NCBI RefSeq assembly: GCF_003201875.1
Contig: NZ_QJKD01000019.1
Span: forward strand, 1 to 64,000
Source of the DNA: Hungatella effluvii
GTDB lineage: Bacteria > Bacillota > Clostridia > Lachnospirales > Lachnospiraceae
Length of the DNA: 64,000 bases
Direction of reading: 5' to 3'
Shown here: positions 26,107 to 36,374 of the stretch, in pieces
Position numbering within the stretch: position 1 is the first letter of the stretch
Layout of the letters: the number at the start of each line of letters is the position of its first letter
Program-made: the position numbers and the translations under genes
The notes under the pieces: generated by a model
What the model was told of the DNA's origin: nothing
Database searches by the model: none
The model's input: only the letters and a program-made list of their open reading frames with translations

Positions 26107-26393
26107 TTACAGTTCAATCCCCACCAGGGACACCGCAGTCCGGTTCGGCCGGGCAGGCTCGCTCAGTCTTTCCTGTTCCGGTTTCGGGCATAAGAAGTTC
26201 TAAACGTGCAGAATTTTTCTAAAAACCAGATGAAATTCCCAAACTCGCTGCGCTCAGACAAGTGGGAATTTCACCTGAACGAAAAATTTTGCGCGTTAAG
26301 AACTTCTAATACCCTGCAAAGTCACAAGAAAGACTGAGCGAGCCTGCCCGGCCGAACCGGACTGCGGTGTCCCTGGTGGAGATTGAACTGTAA
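26107..26393. repeat. 287-bp near-perfect palindromic intergenic element
   Basis: The outer arms 26107-26172 and 26328-26393 are reverse complements over 66 bp with one mismatch. The inner part is also complementary but diverged (about three quarters identical, including AGAAGTTCT and AATTTTTC), and a central hairpin TGAAATTCCCA/TGGGAATTTCA encloses ACTCGCTGCGCTCAGAC. There is no reading frame. The whole 26010-26750 stretch otherwise has no gene. The form is that of a miniature mobile element or a large repeated hairpin. Strong outer and weaker inner match suggests selection or recent gene conversion on the ends. Confidence 0.85.
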
Positions 26394-26585
26394 CGCGAAT
26401 ATGTCACCAATTGCCGCTTCCCTGTCACCAATTGTAAAAAAACCGTTATCTTTTTTAACTTTTCATTTTAAGCAAATTGGGAAGCATCGCCCTCACTGGC
26501 CTCCCCGATTTATGGAAACAGATGATGAATTAAGAAAATCTTCATAATCTATTCAAACAATATACAAACATTTCCAAGGGCAGTA

Positions 26586-26594
26586 TGCTATACT
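26586..26594 (+). promoter_or_regulatory. Orphan extended -10 promoter
   Basis: TGCTATACT (TG at 26586-26587, TATACT 26589-26594) on the plus strand, with no plus-strand gene downstream before the hairpin at 26674. The -35 is poor. It could start an RNA of about 100 nt. Confidence 0.35.
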
Positions 26595-26673
26595 AAGTAC
26601 ATAAGAAATGCACAAAGTAACAAATTATCCTTTCACCCTTTTTGAAAATCCGAAAATCCTAAAGAAAAATCAA

Positions 26674-26704
26674 CCCTGTGTCGAAAGACACAGGGATTTT
26701 TCTT
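26674..26704. terminator. Strong terminator usable on both strands
   Basis: CCCTGTGTC-GAAA-GACACAGGG then ATTTTTC on the plus strand; on the minus strand TTGATTTTTCTTT follows. It is most simply the lysA terminator, but the plus-strand U-run is the better one. Confidence 0.8.
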
Positions 26705-26750
26705 TTCTATGACCAAAACACCTCATTCACACTGCCCTCAGGCAAGAATC

Positions 26751-28019
26751 CTATATAAGATCCTCTAAGATATCGCAGAAATCAAAGGTTGCGAAGTAAT
26801 CCTTTGGCGTCTCCGCCCTCCGGATCATTTCCACAGAGCCGTCTTCCCGAAGAAGAAGCTCGGCTGATTTCAGTTTCCCGTTGTAATTATATCCCATGGC
26901 GAACCCGTGTGCTCCCGTGTCGTGAATGTAGAGCAGATCCCCTTTGTGAATCTCCGGCAGCATCCGGTCGATGGCAAACTTGTCATTATTCTCACAGAGA
27001 GAACCGACCACATCGTACTTATGGTCGCACGGGTCGTTCTCGCGCCCCATAACGGTCACATGGTGATACGCTCCGTACATGGCCGGACGCATCAGGTTCA
27101 CCGCGCAGGCGTCCACGCCCACATACTCCTTGTGAGTGTGTTTCTCATGGATGGCTCTCGTCACCAGCGCGCCGTAGGGCCCCAGCATGTAGCGGCCCAG
27201 CTCCGTGTAGATCGCCACATCATCCATGCCCGCAGGCACCAGAATCTCCTCGTAAGCCTTTCTTACGCCCTCGCCGATGGCCATGATATCGTTTGGCTCC
27301 TGGTCCGGACGATACGGAATTCCGATTCCGCCCGACAGGTTGATAAACTTAACATGGGCTCCGGTCTCCTCTTTGAGCTTCACCGCCAGCTCAAATAAGA
27401 TCTTGGCCAGCAGTGGATAATACTCGTTCGTCACCGTATTGCTGGCTAAAAATGCATGGATTCCGAAATGCTTCGCGCCCTTTTCCTTTAAGATCTTATA
27501 CGCCTCAAACATCTGCTCCGTCGTCATACCATACTTGGAATCGCCGGGATTGTCCATGATGTCGTTGCTGATCTTGAACACGCCGCCCGGGTTATAACGG
27601 CAGCTGATGGTCTCCGGGATCTCCCCGATGGCCTTTTCCAGATACTCAATATGGGTGATATCATCGAGATTGATAATCGCGCCGATCTTATGGGCAAACT
27701 GAAACTCTTCCGCAGGTGTGTCGTTGGAAGAAAACATGATATCGCCGCCGGAAAATCCCAGGGCATCCGCCATCATCAGCTCCGTCTCGGAGGAACAGTC
27801 TGTCCCGCAGCCGAATTCCTTCAGAATGTTTAAAATAAACGGATTCGGGGTCGCCTTCACCGCAAAGTACTCTTTATAGCCAGGATTCCATGCAAACGCT
27901 TCCTTCAGCTTCTTCGCATTCTCCCTGATTCCCTTTTCATCATAAATATGAAATGGAGTTGGATACTGTTCTGCAATCTCTTCCAGTTTTTCTTTCGTCA
28001 CAAATGGTCTTTTCTCCAA
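26751..28019 (-). CDS. lysA: Diaminopimelate decarboxylase-family PLP enzyme
   Basis: 422 residues from a TTG start at 28017-28019, which follows AAAGGAGGAGAC; the frame extends to an ATG at 28139 but that extension runs through a terminator-like hairpin and is not homologous to anything I recognise. It is an alanine-racemase-fold PLP decarboxylase: PLP lysine in YFAVKATPNP, the HFGIHAFLASN segment, glycine-rich FINLSGGIGIPY, ELGRYM, and the second-domain Cys/Asp region with GSLCENNDKFAIDR and HDTGAHGFAMGYNYNG. It should convert meso-diaminopimelate to lysine, although the clade of clostridial proteins of this length also includes related D-amino-acid decarboxylases. Single gene, own leader and terminator. 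Confidence 0.85.
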   Translation of the reverse strand: MEKRPFVTKEKLEEIAEQYPTPFHIYDEKGIRENAKKLKEAFAWNPGYKEYFAVKATPNPFILNILKEFGCGTDCSSETELMMADALGFSGGDIMFSSNDTPAEEFQFAHKIGAIINLDDITHIEYLEKAIGEIPETISCRYNPGGVFKISNDIMDNPGDSKYGMTTEQMFEAYKILKEKGAKHFGIHAFLASNTVTNEYYPLLAKILFELAVKLKEETGAHVKFINLSGGIGIPYRPDQEPNDIMAIGEGVRKAYEEILVPAGMDDVAIYTELGRYMLGPYGALVTRAIHEKHTHKEYVGVDACAVNLMRPAMYGAYHHVTVMGRENDPCDHKYDVVGSLCENNDKFAIDRMLPEIHKGDLLYIHDTGAHGFAMGYNYNGKLKSAELLLREDGSVEMIRRAETPKDYFATFDFCDILEDLI

Positions 28020-28100
28020 AGCCTTGTCTCCTCCTTTGATAAAAACTTTCCATACTCCAGGTATTTCCCCAGATTCTTCCGCAATTCCTTCTATCATAAT

Positions 28101-28161
28101 AAAAAGGTCTGACCGGGTACAGATTCCGTTACGAATCATTGTACTGGGGACAGACCTTTTT
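28101..28161. terminator. Terminator/attenuator-like hairpin before lysA
   Basis: AAAAAGGTCTG (28101-28111) pairs with CAGACCTTTTT (28151-28161), with GTAC pairs and a GATTCGTAACGGAATC stem inside. T-runs on both strands. It lies about 80 bp upstream of the lysA start on its transcript and could be an attenuator or simply the end of upstream transcription. Confidence 0.6.
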
Positions 28162-28192
28162 GTCTATACTTTTTTTAGTAAATAATCAAAAT

Positions 28193-28449
28193 AGTGGTTT
28201 GGCGAATGCTACGCCAAAAAGCTTGAGGGGAGCAGGGGCAAAATCGCGTTTTCAGGACGCGATTTTGCGGGCACTGAGAGCGAACGCATCAGGCGTTCGG
28301 TCGAATTGCCCGGGACCCCTGCGGAGGGGGCTGTTCGCCCTTAGTCCCACCCCCTCGGAATCCCTGAACCTTTCCCTCCCTGCCGCCTGCTCTCCCTTTT
28401 CCTCGATCCCCCATGCAAAAGTCCGCGTATCTACCACCACAAAACCACT
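28193..28449. repeat. Hairpin-rich intergenic element bounded by short inverted repeats
   Basis: AGTGGTTT (28193-28200) and AAACCACT (28442-28449) bound about 257 GC-rich bases. Inside are a perfect 11-bp stem (28238-28248 with 28258-28268), a CGAACGC/GCGTTCG stem (28281-28299), a short GGCGAATGCTACGCC hairpin, and further pairing of CCCCTGCGGAGGGG type. No protein-like frame. It fills the gap between pyk and lysA, both on the minus strand, so it may be a repeated non-coding element or a structured RNA in the pyk-lysA gap. Confidence 0.6.
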
Positions 28450-28456
28450 CTTTTAC

Positions 28457-29893
<1,437 letters not shown>

Positions 29894-29911
29894 TGATTTC
29901 CTCCAAGCTGG

Positions 29912-30757
29912 TTATTTCGTGGTTTTCCGGGCTTCGTCTTCCTCCCGGGTAACGTGTTTATGTGTATATAAATGTTCGGAACAGTACTCATAGCTGCCCT
30001 CGCATTTGGAACAATAACGGAATTCTAAGTTCGGATCATCCTTTTCCGTCCTGCCGCAGACCGCGCATTTGTGATGGGTGCTTCCCTGGGGCATGATCTT
30101 CGTCTGCCTCTGGAAATCCCGTTTGCGCTTGATCTCCTTCGGATTCACCCGGTTAAAGTTCCTCGTCATAAAGAAGAACAGGATGAAGTTTAGCAGAGAC
30201 AACACGATGGTGACACGAACGCTCGTTCCCCCTTTGACAAAGCCGTACAGGAAGTAGATACCATTAAACAGAGCCAGCCATTTCGCCTTGATCGGAATAA
30301 CGAAAAACAGCAGAAATTCCAGATCGGGAAATGTCGCAGCAAAGGCAAAAAACAGGGAAAAGTTTAAGAATTCGGTTGTCAGATACACCGGCGTGCCAAA
30401 GAACACATACAGAATCAGCGACGCCGCCACATGGCCGATAATTCCCATGAAGAAATACACATTAAACCGGAATGCCCCCCATACACGTTCCAGCGTATTT
30501 CCTACCATATAGTATAAATACATGGAAATCAGGCTTCCAAAGATACCGCCTCCCGGCGGGTAAATCATAAATGTCACGATTCTCCAGATCTGACCGTGCA
30601 GAATCGCCTGCGCGTCCAGCGATAAAAACCGCCAGTAAAATCCCGGAGCGAACATCTCCATTAAGAGTCCGACGCCGTACATCAGGATAATATAATACAT
30701 CAGGTTCGGAATCGCATACCGTTTAAACTTGCGTTCCAGATTGTAAAAAAATTTCAT
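29912..30757 (-). CDS. Rhomboid-like membrane protein with C-terminal zinc motif
   Basis: 281 residues. Residues 1-205 hold about six membrane segments in rhomboid-like order (HGQIWRIVTFMIYPPGGG, then GNTLERVWGAFRFNVYFFMG and IIGHVAASL), but the catalytic GxSG serine and the late histidine of active rhomboid proteases are not seen, so it is likely an inactive rhomboid relative. The soluble tail has CAVCGRTEKDD and YCSKCEGSYEYCSEHLYTH, a probable zinc ribbon facing the cytoplasm. Function unknown; the fold suggests binding or handling membrane proteins. It lies 18 bp upstream of pyk on the same strand, so the two may be cotranscribed. Confidence 0.65.
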   Translation of the reverse strand: MKFFYNLERKFKRYAIPNLMYYIILMYGVGLLMEMFAPGFYWRFLSLDAQAILHGQIWRIVTFMIYPPGGGIFGSLISMYLYYMVGNTLERVWGAFRFNVYFFMGIIGHVAASLILYVFFGTPVYLTTEFLNFSLFFAFAATFPDLEFLLFFVIPIKAKWLALFNGIYFLYGFVKGGTSVRVTIVLSLLNFILFFFMTRNFNRVNPKEIKRKRDFQRQTKIMPQGSTHHKCAVCGRTEKDDPNLEFRYCSKCEGSYEYCSEHLYTHKHVTREEDEARKTTK

Positions 30758-30790
30758 TCTTCCATCCTTCTCACATACATTGATAACAGA

Positions 30791-31732
30791 TCAGAACAGA
30801 TCTTTTTTAGAAAAGATCCAGGCTACGATCAGCGTCAGCACCAGCGTAAATCCCAGGACGATCAAAAATCCGTAAGGGCTGTCTGCAAACGGCATTCCAC
30901 TTGAATTCACATTCATTCCGTAGAAGCTGGCCACCATGGTCGGTATGGACATGACGATGGTGATGGTCGCCAGAAACTTCATGACGATATTCAAGTTGTT
31001 GGAAATAACGGAGGCAAATGCATCCATGGTGCCGCTCAAAATTCCGCTGTAAATGTTGGCCATTTCGATGGCCTGCTTGTTCTCGATGATAACATCCTCC
31101 AGAAGGTCCGTGTCCTCCGGATACTTCTTGATTTTCTCGTTTCTCATCAGCTTTTCCAGTACGACTTCGTTGGACCGTAAGGAGGTCGTGAAGTATACAA
31201 GGCTCTTCTCCAGCTCCAGGAGCTCGATGAGTTCCCGGTTCTTCGTGGATTTGTGAAGCTTTTCCTCGATAACGCCGCTCTTCTTGTCGATGATTCTCAG
31301 ATACTGAAGGAACAGCGATGCGTTTTTATAAAGCACCTGCAGAATAAACCTGGTCTTCATATACGTGTGGAAATCCCTCACACGGCCGTCCATAAACGCC
31401 CCCAGTACCGGTGTCTCTTCCAGGCAGACCGTGATGATGACCTCTTCCGTCGTGATGATGCCCATAGGGATCGTCACATACCAGTCCTTGTCGTTTCGTT
31501 CCTCGATACTCGGAATATCCACCAGTATTAAGGTGTAATTATCCTCGGTTTCAATACGGGAACGCTCTTCTTCATCCAGAGGCGCCCTTAAATCATCGGG
31601 ATCAATCCCGTAAGTGTTGGCAATCTCCAGAATCTCCGTTGCCGTAGGGTTTGTAAGCGCGATCCAGGATCCTGGTGACAGCTCATCCTTCTGGTGAATC
31701 AGACCGTTCTCTGTTTTAAAAATGCGAATCAT
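30791..31732 (-). CDS. corA: CorA-family magnesium/metal ion transporter
   Basis: 313 residues. The N-terminal cytosolic domain (about 1-245, with the long stalk helix YLRIIDKKSGVIEEKLHKST) is followed by two transmembrane helices at the very end, the first closed by the signature GMN in ASFYGMNVN, and the C-terminal IFSKKDLF basic tail. CorA forms a pentameric magnesium channel in the cytoplasmic membrane. The GMN loop is followed by SSGMPFADSPYG, in the position of the usual acidic MPE loop, an unusual variant. The gene lies 33 bp before the rhomboid-like gene and may start an operon with it and pyk. Confidence 0.9.
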   Translation of the reverse strand: MIRIFKTENGLIHQKDELSPGSWIALTNPTATEILEIANTYGIDPDDLRAPLDEEERSRIETEDNYTLILVDIPSIEERNDKDWYVTIPMGIITTEEVIITVCLEETPVLGAFMDGRVRDFHTYMKTRFILQVLYKNASLFLQYLRIIDKKSGVIEEKLHKSTKNRELIELLELEKSLVYFTTSLRSNEVVLEKLMRNEKIKKYPEDTDLLEDVIIENKQAIEMANIYSGILSGTMDAFASVISNNLNIVMKFLATITIVMSIPTMVASFYGMNVNSSGMPFADSPYGFLIVLGFTLVLTLIVAWIFSKKDLF

Positions 31733-31875
31733 GAGATACTTCCCCCTTTACTTGGCATACTTAGACTTATACATTATAGAGTCCCATACCTTTTTTGTCA
31801 AACGAACTTTAAACAGATTTGGCGATCTTACACAAATTTTACTATTTTTTAACACTTTTTAACACAGCACGGCGA

Positions 31876-31904
31876 TTGTATTATTTCTTATTTTATGGTA
31901 AACT
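31876..31904 (+). promoter_or_regulatory. Promoter for the dehydratase-activase gene
   Basis: TTGTAT (31876-31881), 17 bp, TAAACT (31899-31904) with TGG just before it (extended -10). It would give a leader of about 210 nt before the start codon at 32121. Confidence 0.5.
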
Positions 31905-32090
31905 GGGTGCGGTGAGCCCGACAACTGTTCCCGTTCACTCCGTGACCGGCAACTCGATGCACAGAAACGGCAAGAAACGCCGTTTCGCGCTGCAAGCCTC
32001 GGGTTTTCTGTGACTTTCGCTTCACTCCACTCACAAAAAACACCTCGCGGGACACTGGCAGTGAACAGTAGCTGACAACTTACTTATACA
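31905..32090. repeat. Structured leader or repeated palindromic element
   Basis: Contains the stem AAACGGC/GCCGTTT (around 31968-31988), nested within CACAGAAA/TTTTCTGTG, a TCACTCCGTGA hairpin, and distant arms CTGTTCCCGTTCAC near the left end with GTGAACAG near 32059-32066. There is no frame. It occupies the gap between corA and the activase gene and could be either a structured 5' leader or a copy of a genomic repeat. Confidence 0.4.
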
Positions 32091-32120
32091 CGAAGGAGGC
32101 AGGGGAGTATCCCCGCGCAT

Positions 32121-35100
32121 ATGACTACATATAACACGTTAGGAATCGATATCGGTTCTACCACCGTAAAGATTGCAATATTAGACGGTGATCATCACAT
32201 ATTGTTCGCTGATTACGAACGGCATTTTGCCAATATACAGGAAACGCTGGCGAGTCTCCTAAAAAAAGCCTATGACTTGCTCGGTCCCATGGACTTACGG
32301 CCTGCCATTACCGGCTCCGGCGGACTCACGCTGTCGAAGCATCTGGAGATTCCATTTATTCAGGAAGTCGTTGCGGTAGCCGCTTCTCTTACTGATTATG
32401 CCCCACAGACCGATGTTGCAATCGAACTTGGCGGAGAAGATGCAAAAATCATCTATTTTACCGGAGGCATCGACCAGCGTATGAACGGTATCTGCGCAGG
32501 CGGCACCGGTTCTTTTATTGACCAGATGGCTGCGCTCTTACAGACAGACGCGGCCGGACTTAATGAATATGCGGCGGATTACAAAGCGATCTACCCGATT
32601 GCGGCCCGCTGCGGCGTTTTCGCTAAATCTGATATCCAGCCTCTCATCAACGAGGGCGCTACGAGAGAAGACTTAGCGGCCTCCATCTTTCAGGCGGTGG
32701 TCAACCAGACCATCAGCGGCCTGGCCTGCGGGAAGCCAATCCGGGGCAATGTAGCATTTCTGGGAGGTCCGCTTCATTTCCTGCCGGAGCTCCGTAAGGC
32801 ATTTATCCGCACGCTGCATCTGAGCGGCGACGCGATCATCGCCCCGGAGAACTCTCATTTATTCGCCGCCATCGGCGCGGCCTTAAACGCGGAGGAACGC
32901 GGCGCGCTCCTGTCCGCGGAAGAGTTAATTACCCGCTTATCCTCCGGAATCCGGATGGAATTCGAGGTAAAGCGCATGGATCCGCTGTTTGCAGACCAGA
33001 CGGATTACGATGAATTCACAAGACGCCACGAGAATCACTGCGTGACAAAGGGCGATTTGTCCTCTTACCACGGGAAATGCTTCCTGGGTATCGACGCCGG
33101 TTCCACCACCACCAAGGTGGCTTTAGTCGGCGAGGACGGCACGCTCCTATACAGCTTTTACAGCAGCAATAACGGCAGCCCTCTGGCCACGGCGATCCGG
33201 GCCATGGGGGAGATCGACAGCCAGCTGCCCGGGGACAGTGAGATCGTCTACTCCTGTTCCACCGGATACGGCGAGGCGCTCTTAAAAGCCGCGTTCCTGC
33301 TGGACGAAGGAGAAGTGGAGACCATTTCCCACTACTACGCCGCGGCGTTTTTTGAGCCGGACGTGGACTGCATCCTGGACATCGGCGGCCAGGACATGAA
33401 GTGCATCCGCATTAAGAACGGCACCGTGGACAGCGTTCAGCTAAACGAGGCCTGCTCCTCCGGCTGCGGTTCTTTCATCGAGACATTTGCCAATTCCCTG
33501 AATTTCAGTGTGGAGGACTTTGCGAGAGAAGCGCTCTTTGCAAAAAATCCCACGGATCTCGGAACCCGCTGCACTGTGTTCATGAACTCCAATGTAAAAC
33601 AGGCGCAGAAGGAAGGGGCGACCGTGGCCGACATTTCCGCCGGTCTCGCCTACTCTGTTATCAAGAACGCCTTATTTAAGGTCATCAAGATTACCAGCGC
33701 CTCCGATTTAGGCGAACACGTCGTCGTACAGGGCGGTACGTTCTACAACGACGCGGTTTTAAGAAGCTTTGAGAAGATCGCCGAGTGTGACGCGGTACGC
33801 CCCGACATCGCCGGCATCATGGGCGCCTTCGGAGCCGCGCTGATCGCAAGAGAGCGGTATGACAGCACGAAGACCACCTCCATGTTAAGCATGGAGAAGA
33901 TCTTAAGCCTTCACTACGAGACCTCCATGACGCGCTGCAAGGGCTGTACCAACAGCTGCGTTCTGACGATCAACCGTTTCGACGGCGGACGGCAGTTCAT
34001 CACCGGCAACCGCTGTGAGAGAGGGCTGGGTAAGGAACGGGCCAAGAGGGAGATCCCCAACTTATTTGATTACAAATACCACCGCATGTTCGATTACGAG
34101 CCGCTGAGCGCGGATTTAGCCACAAGAGGCGTCCTCGGAATCCCACGGGTGCTGAACATGTATGAGAACTACCCCTTCTGGGCTGTCTTTTTAAAGGAGC
34201 TGAAGTTCCGCACGGTACTCTCCCCGCAGTCCAGCAGAAAGATATATGAGCTGGGAATCGAATCCATCCCCAGTGAATCGGAATGCTACCCGGCCAAGAT
34301 CACTCACGGCCACATCGAGTGGCTGATCAAGCAGGGCATTAAGACCATCTTCTATCCCTGCATTCCGTACGAGCGCAACGAGACTCCTGACGCCGGCAAC
34401 CATTTTAACTGCCCCATCGTCACCTCTTACGCCGAAAACATCAAAAACAACGTGGAAGAACTGGGTACGGAAAACGTCCGTTTCCTCAATCCTTTTATGG
34501 CGTTTACCAATGAAGAGGTGCTGACAAAACGGCTGACCGAGGTCTTCTTTGAGGATTTCCAGATTCCCGCTGAGGAAGTGAAAGCGGCCGCCCACAAGGC
34601 GTGGGAGGAGCTTCTGGCCTCCCGTCTGGACATGGAGAAAAAGGGCGAGGAGACACTGAAGTGGATGGAAGAAAACGACCGCCACGGCATCGTCCTTGCA
34701 GGCCGTCCCTACCACGTGGACCCGGAGATCAACCACGGAATTCCGGAACTGATCACCTCCTACGGCTTCGCAGTCCTGACAGAGGACTCCATCTCCCATT
34801 TGGGAGAGATTGAACGGCCTCTTGTCGTCACGGACCAGTGGATGTACCACACCCGCCTCTACCGTGCCGCAAGCTACGTAAAATCACAGAACAACCTGGA
34901 TTTAATCCAGTTAAACTCCTTTGGCTGCGGCCTCGACGCTGTCACCACGGACCAGGTAAATGATATCTTAACCGGCTCCGGAAAGATTTATACGGTGCTC
35001 AAGATCGACGAGGTCAACAATTTAGGCGCAGCCAGAATCCGCGTCCGCTCTCTCATTGCTGCGCTCCGCGTGCGCGATAAGAAGCACTATGAGCGGAAAG

Positions 35101-36371
35101 TGATTTCCAGCGCCTACCACCGCATAACATTTACGAAGGACATGAAGAAGGATTATACCATCCTCTGCCCGCAGATGTCGCCGATCCATTTCGACTTAAT
35201 CGAACCGGCGATCCGCTCCTTCGGCTACAAGGTGGAGGTCCTGCAGAATGACAACCGCTCCGCCATCGACACAGGCTTAAAGTACGTCAACAACGACGCC
35301 TGCTACCCCTCTTTAATTGTGGTAGGCCAGATCATGGACGCCCTGCTGTCCGGCAAATACGATTTAGACCACACAGCCATTTTCATGAGCCAGACCGGAG
35401 GCGGCTGCCGTGCGTCCAACTATATCGGCTTTATCCGCCGTGCCTTAGAGCGCGCCGGCATGGGCCAGATTCCGGTCATCTCCGTCAACGCCAACGGCAT
35501 GGAGACGAACCCCGGATTTGCCATCACGCTGCCGCTGCTTACCAAGGCCATGCAGGCGGTCGTCTACGGCGACATTTTCATGAGGGTTCTCTACGCCACA
35601 AGGCCATACGAGAAGGAGCCCGGCTCCGCCAATGCGCTTCACCAGAAATGGAAAGAGCGGTGCATTAAGTCCCTGTCGAAGCGGATCCCGAACATGATGG
35701 AGTTTTCCCGTAATATTTCAGGAATCATCCGGGATTTCGATGAGCTTCCCAGAATTCCGGGACTCCAGAAGCCAAAGGTCGGAATCGTCGGAGAAATCCT
35801 CGTCAAGTTCTCGCCTCTGGCCAACAACCACATCGTGGAACTGCTGGAATCCGAGGGCGCCGAGGCCGTGATGCCGGATCTGATGGATTTCCTGTTATAT
35901 TGCTTCTACAACAGCAACTTTAAGGCCGCCAACTTAGGAGGCAAAAAATCGAGCGCCAATCTCTGCAACATGGGAATCTCGCTCCTCGAGTATTTCCGCA
36001 GGGTAGCCCGCAGGGAACTGGTAAAGAGCAAACACTTTACCGCCCCGGCCCGCATCGCTAATTTGGCAGACATGGCCAAGGACTTTGTCTCCATCGGCAA
36101 CCAGACCGGCGAGGGCTGGTTCCTGACCGGTGAGATGCTGGAGCTCATCCACAGCGGCGTCGGCAACATCGTCTGCACGCAGCCGTTCGGATGCCTCCCC
36201 AACCACATCGTGGGCAAGGGCGTCATCAAGGAGCTTCGGAGGGCATATCCGAATTCCAATATCATCGCCGTGGACTACGATCCGGGCGCAAGCGAGGTAA
36301 ACCAGTTAAACCGAATTAAACTGATGCTGTCTACCGCGCAGAAGAATCTGCGTGTGCAGGATACAAAATAA
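32121..36371 (+). CDS. 2-hydroxyacyl-CoA dehydratase activase fusion (two ASKHA domains plus DUF2229 and HgdB-like part)
   Basis: 1416 residues. Two BadF/BcrA-type ATPase domains: the first opens TLGIDIGSTTVKIAIL with GICAGGTGSFIDQMA (about 1-270), the second opens CFLGIDAGSTTTKVALVG with EACSSGCGSFIETFA (about 315-580). A cysteine cluster follows in RCKGCTNSCVLTI and GNRCERG, then a DUF2229 region (about 665-890, SECYPAKITHGHIEWLIKQG) and an HgdB-like C-terminal half with NNDACYPSLIVVGQ. Such proteins use ATP to drive a low-potential electron through a 4Fe-4S cluster into 2-hydroxyacyl-CoA dehydratases or similar iron-sulfur enzymes. No dehydratase gene is beside it, so its partner is elsewhere or the protein has another client. 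Ribosome site GAAGGAGGCAGGGGAG; own terminator. Confidence 0.88.
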   Translation: MTTYNTLGIDIGSTTVKIAILDGDHHILFADYERHFANIQETLASLLKKAYDLLGPMDLRPAITGSGGLTLSKHLEIPFIQEVVAVAASLTDYAPQTDVAIELGGEDAKIIYFTGGIDQRMNGICAGGTGSFIDQMAALLQTDAAGLNEYAADYKAIYPIAARCGVFAKSDIQPLINEGATREDLAASIFQAVVNQTISGLACGKPIRGNVAFLGGPLHFLPELRKAFIRTLHLSGDAIIAPENSHLFAAIGAALNAEERGALLSAEELITRLSSGIRMEFEVKRMDPLFADQTDYDEFTRRHENHCVTKGDLSSYHGKCFLGIDAGSTTTKVALVGEDGTLLYSFYSSNNGSPLATAIRAMGEIDSQLPGDSEIVYSCSTGYGEALLKAAFLLDEGEVETISHYYAAAFFEPDVDCILDIGGQDMKCIRIKNGTVDSVQLNEACSSGCGSFIETFANSLNFSVEDFAREALFAKNPTDLGTRCTVFMNSNVKQAQKEGATVADISAGLAYSVIKNALFKVIKITSASDLGEHVVVQGGTFYNDAVLRSFEKIAECDAVRPDIAGIMGAFGAALIARERYDSTKTTSMLSMEKILSLHYETSMTRCKGCTNSCVLTINRFDGGRQFITGNRCERGLGKERAKREIPNLFDYKYHRMFDYEPLSADLATRGVLGIPRVLNMYENYPFWAVFLKELKFRTVLSPQSSRKIYELGIESIPSESECYPAKITHGHIEWLIKQGIKTIFYPCIPYERNETPDAGNHFNCPIVTSYAENIKNNVEELGTENVRFLNPFMAFTNEEVLTKRLTEVFFEDFQIPAEEVKAAAHKAWEELLASRLDMEKKGEETLKWMEENDRHGIVLAGRPYHVDPEINHGIPELITSYGFAVLTEDSISHLGEIERPLVVTDQWMYHTRLYRAASYVKSQNNLDLIQLNSFGCGLDAVTTDQVNDILTGSGKIYTVLKIDEVNNLGAARIRVRSLIAALRVRDKKHYERKVISSAYHRITFTKDMKKDYTILCPQMSPIHFDLIEPAIRSFGYKVEVLQNDNRSAIDTGLKYVNNDACYPSLIVVGQIMDALLSGKYDLDHTAIFMSQTGGGCRASNYIGFIRRALERAGMGQIPVISVNANGMETNPGFAITLPLLTKAMQAVVYGDIFMRVLYATRPYEKEPGSANALHQKWKERCIKSLSKRIPNMMEFSRNISGIIRDFDELPRIPGLQKPKVGIVGEILVKFSPLANNHIVELLESEGAEAVMPDLMDFLLYCFYNSNFKAANLGGKKSSANLCNMGISLLEYFRRVARRELVKSKHFTAPARIANLADMAKDFVSIGNQTGEGWFLTGEMLELIHSGVGNIVCTQPFGCLPNHIVGKGVIKELRRAYPNSNIIAVDYDPGASEVNQLNRIKLMLSTAQKNLRVQDTK

Positions 36372-36374
36372 TAA

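Noticed and set aside
28020..28138. Lysine riboswitch or T-box before lysA
   Set aside because: No recognisable T-box or lysine-riboswitch core seen; only a terminator-like hairpin.
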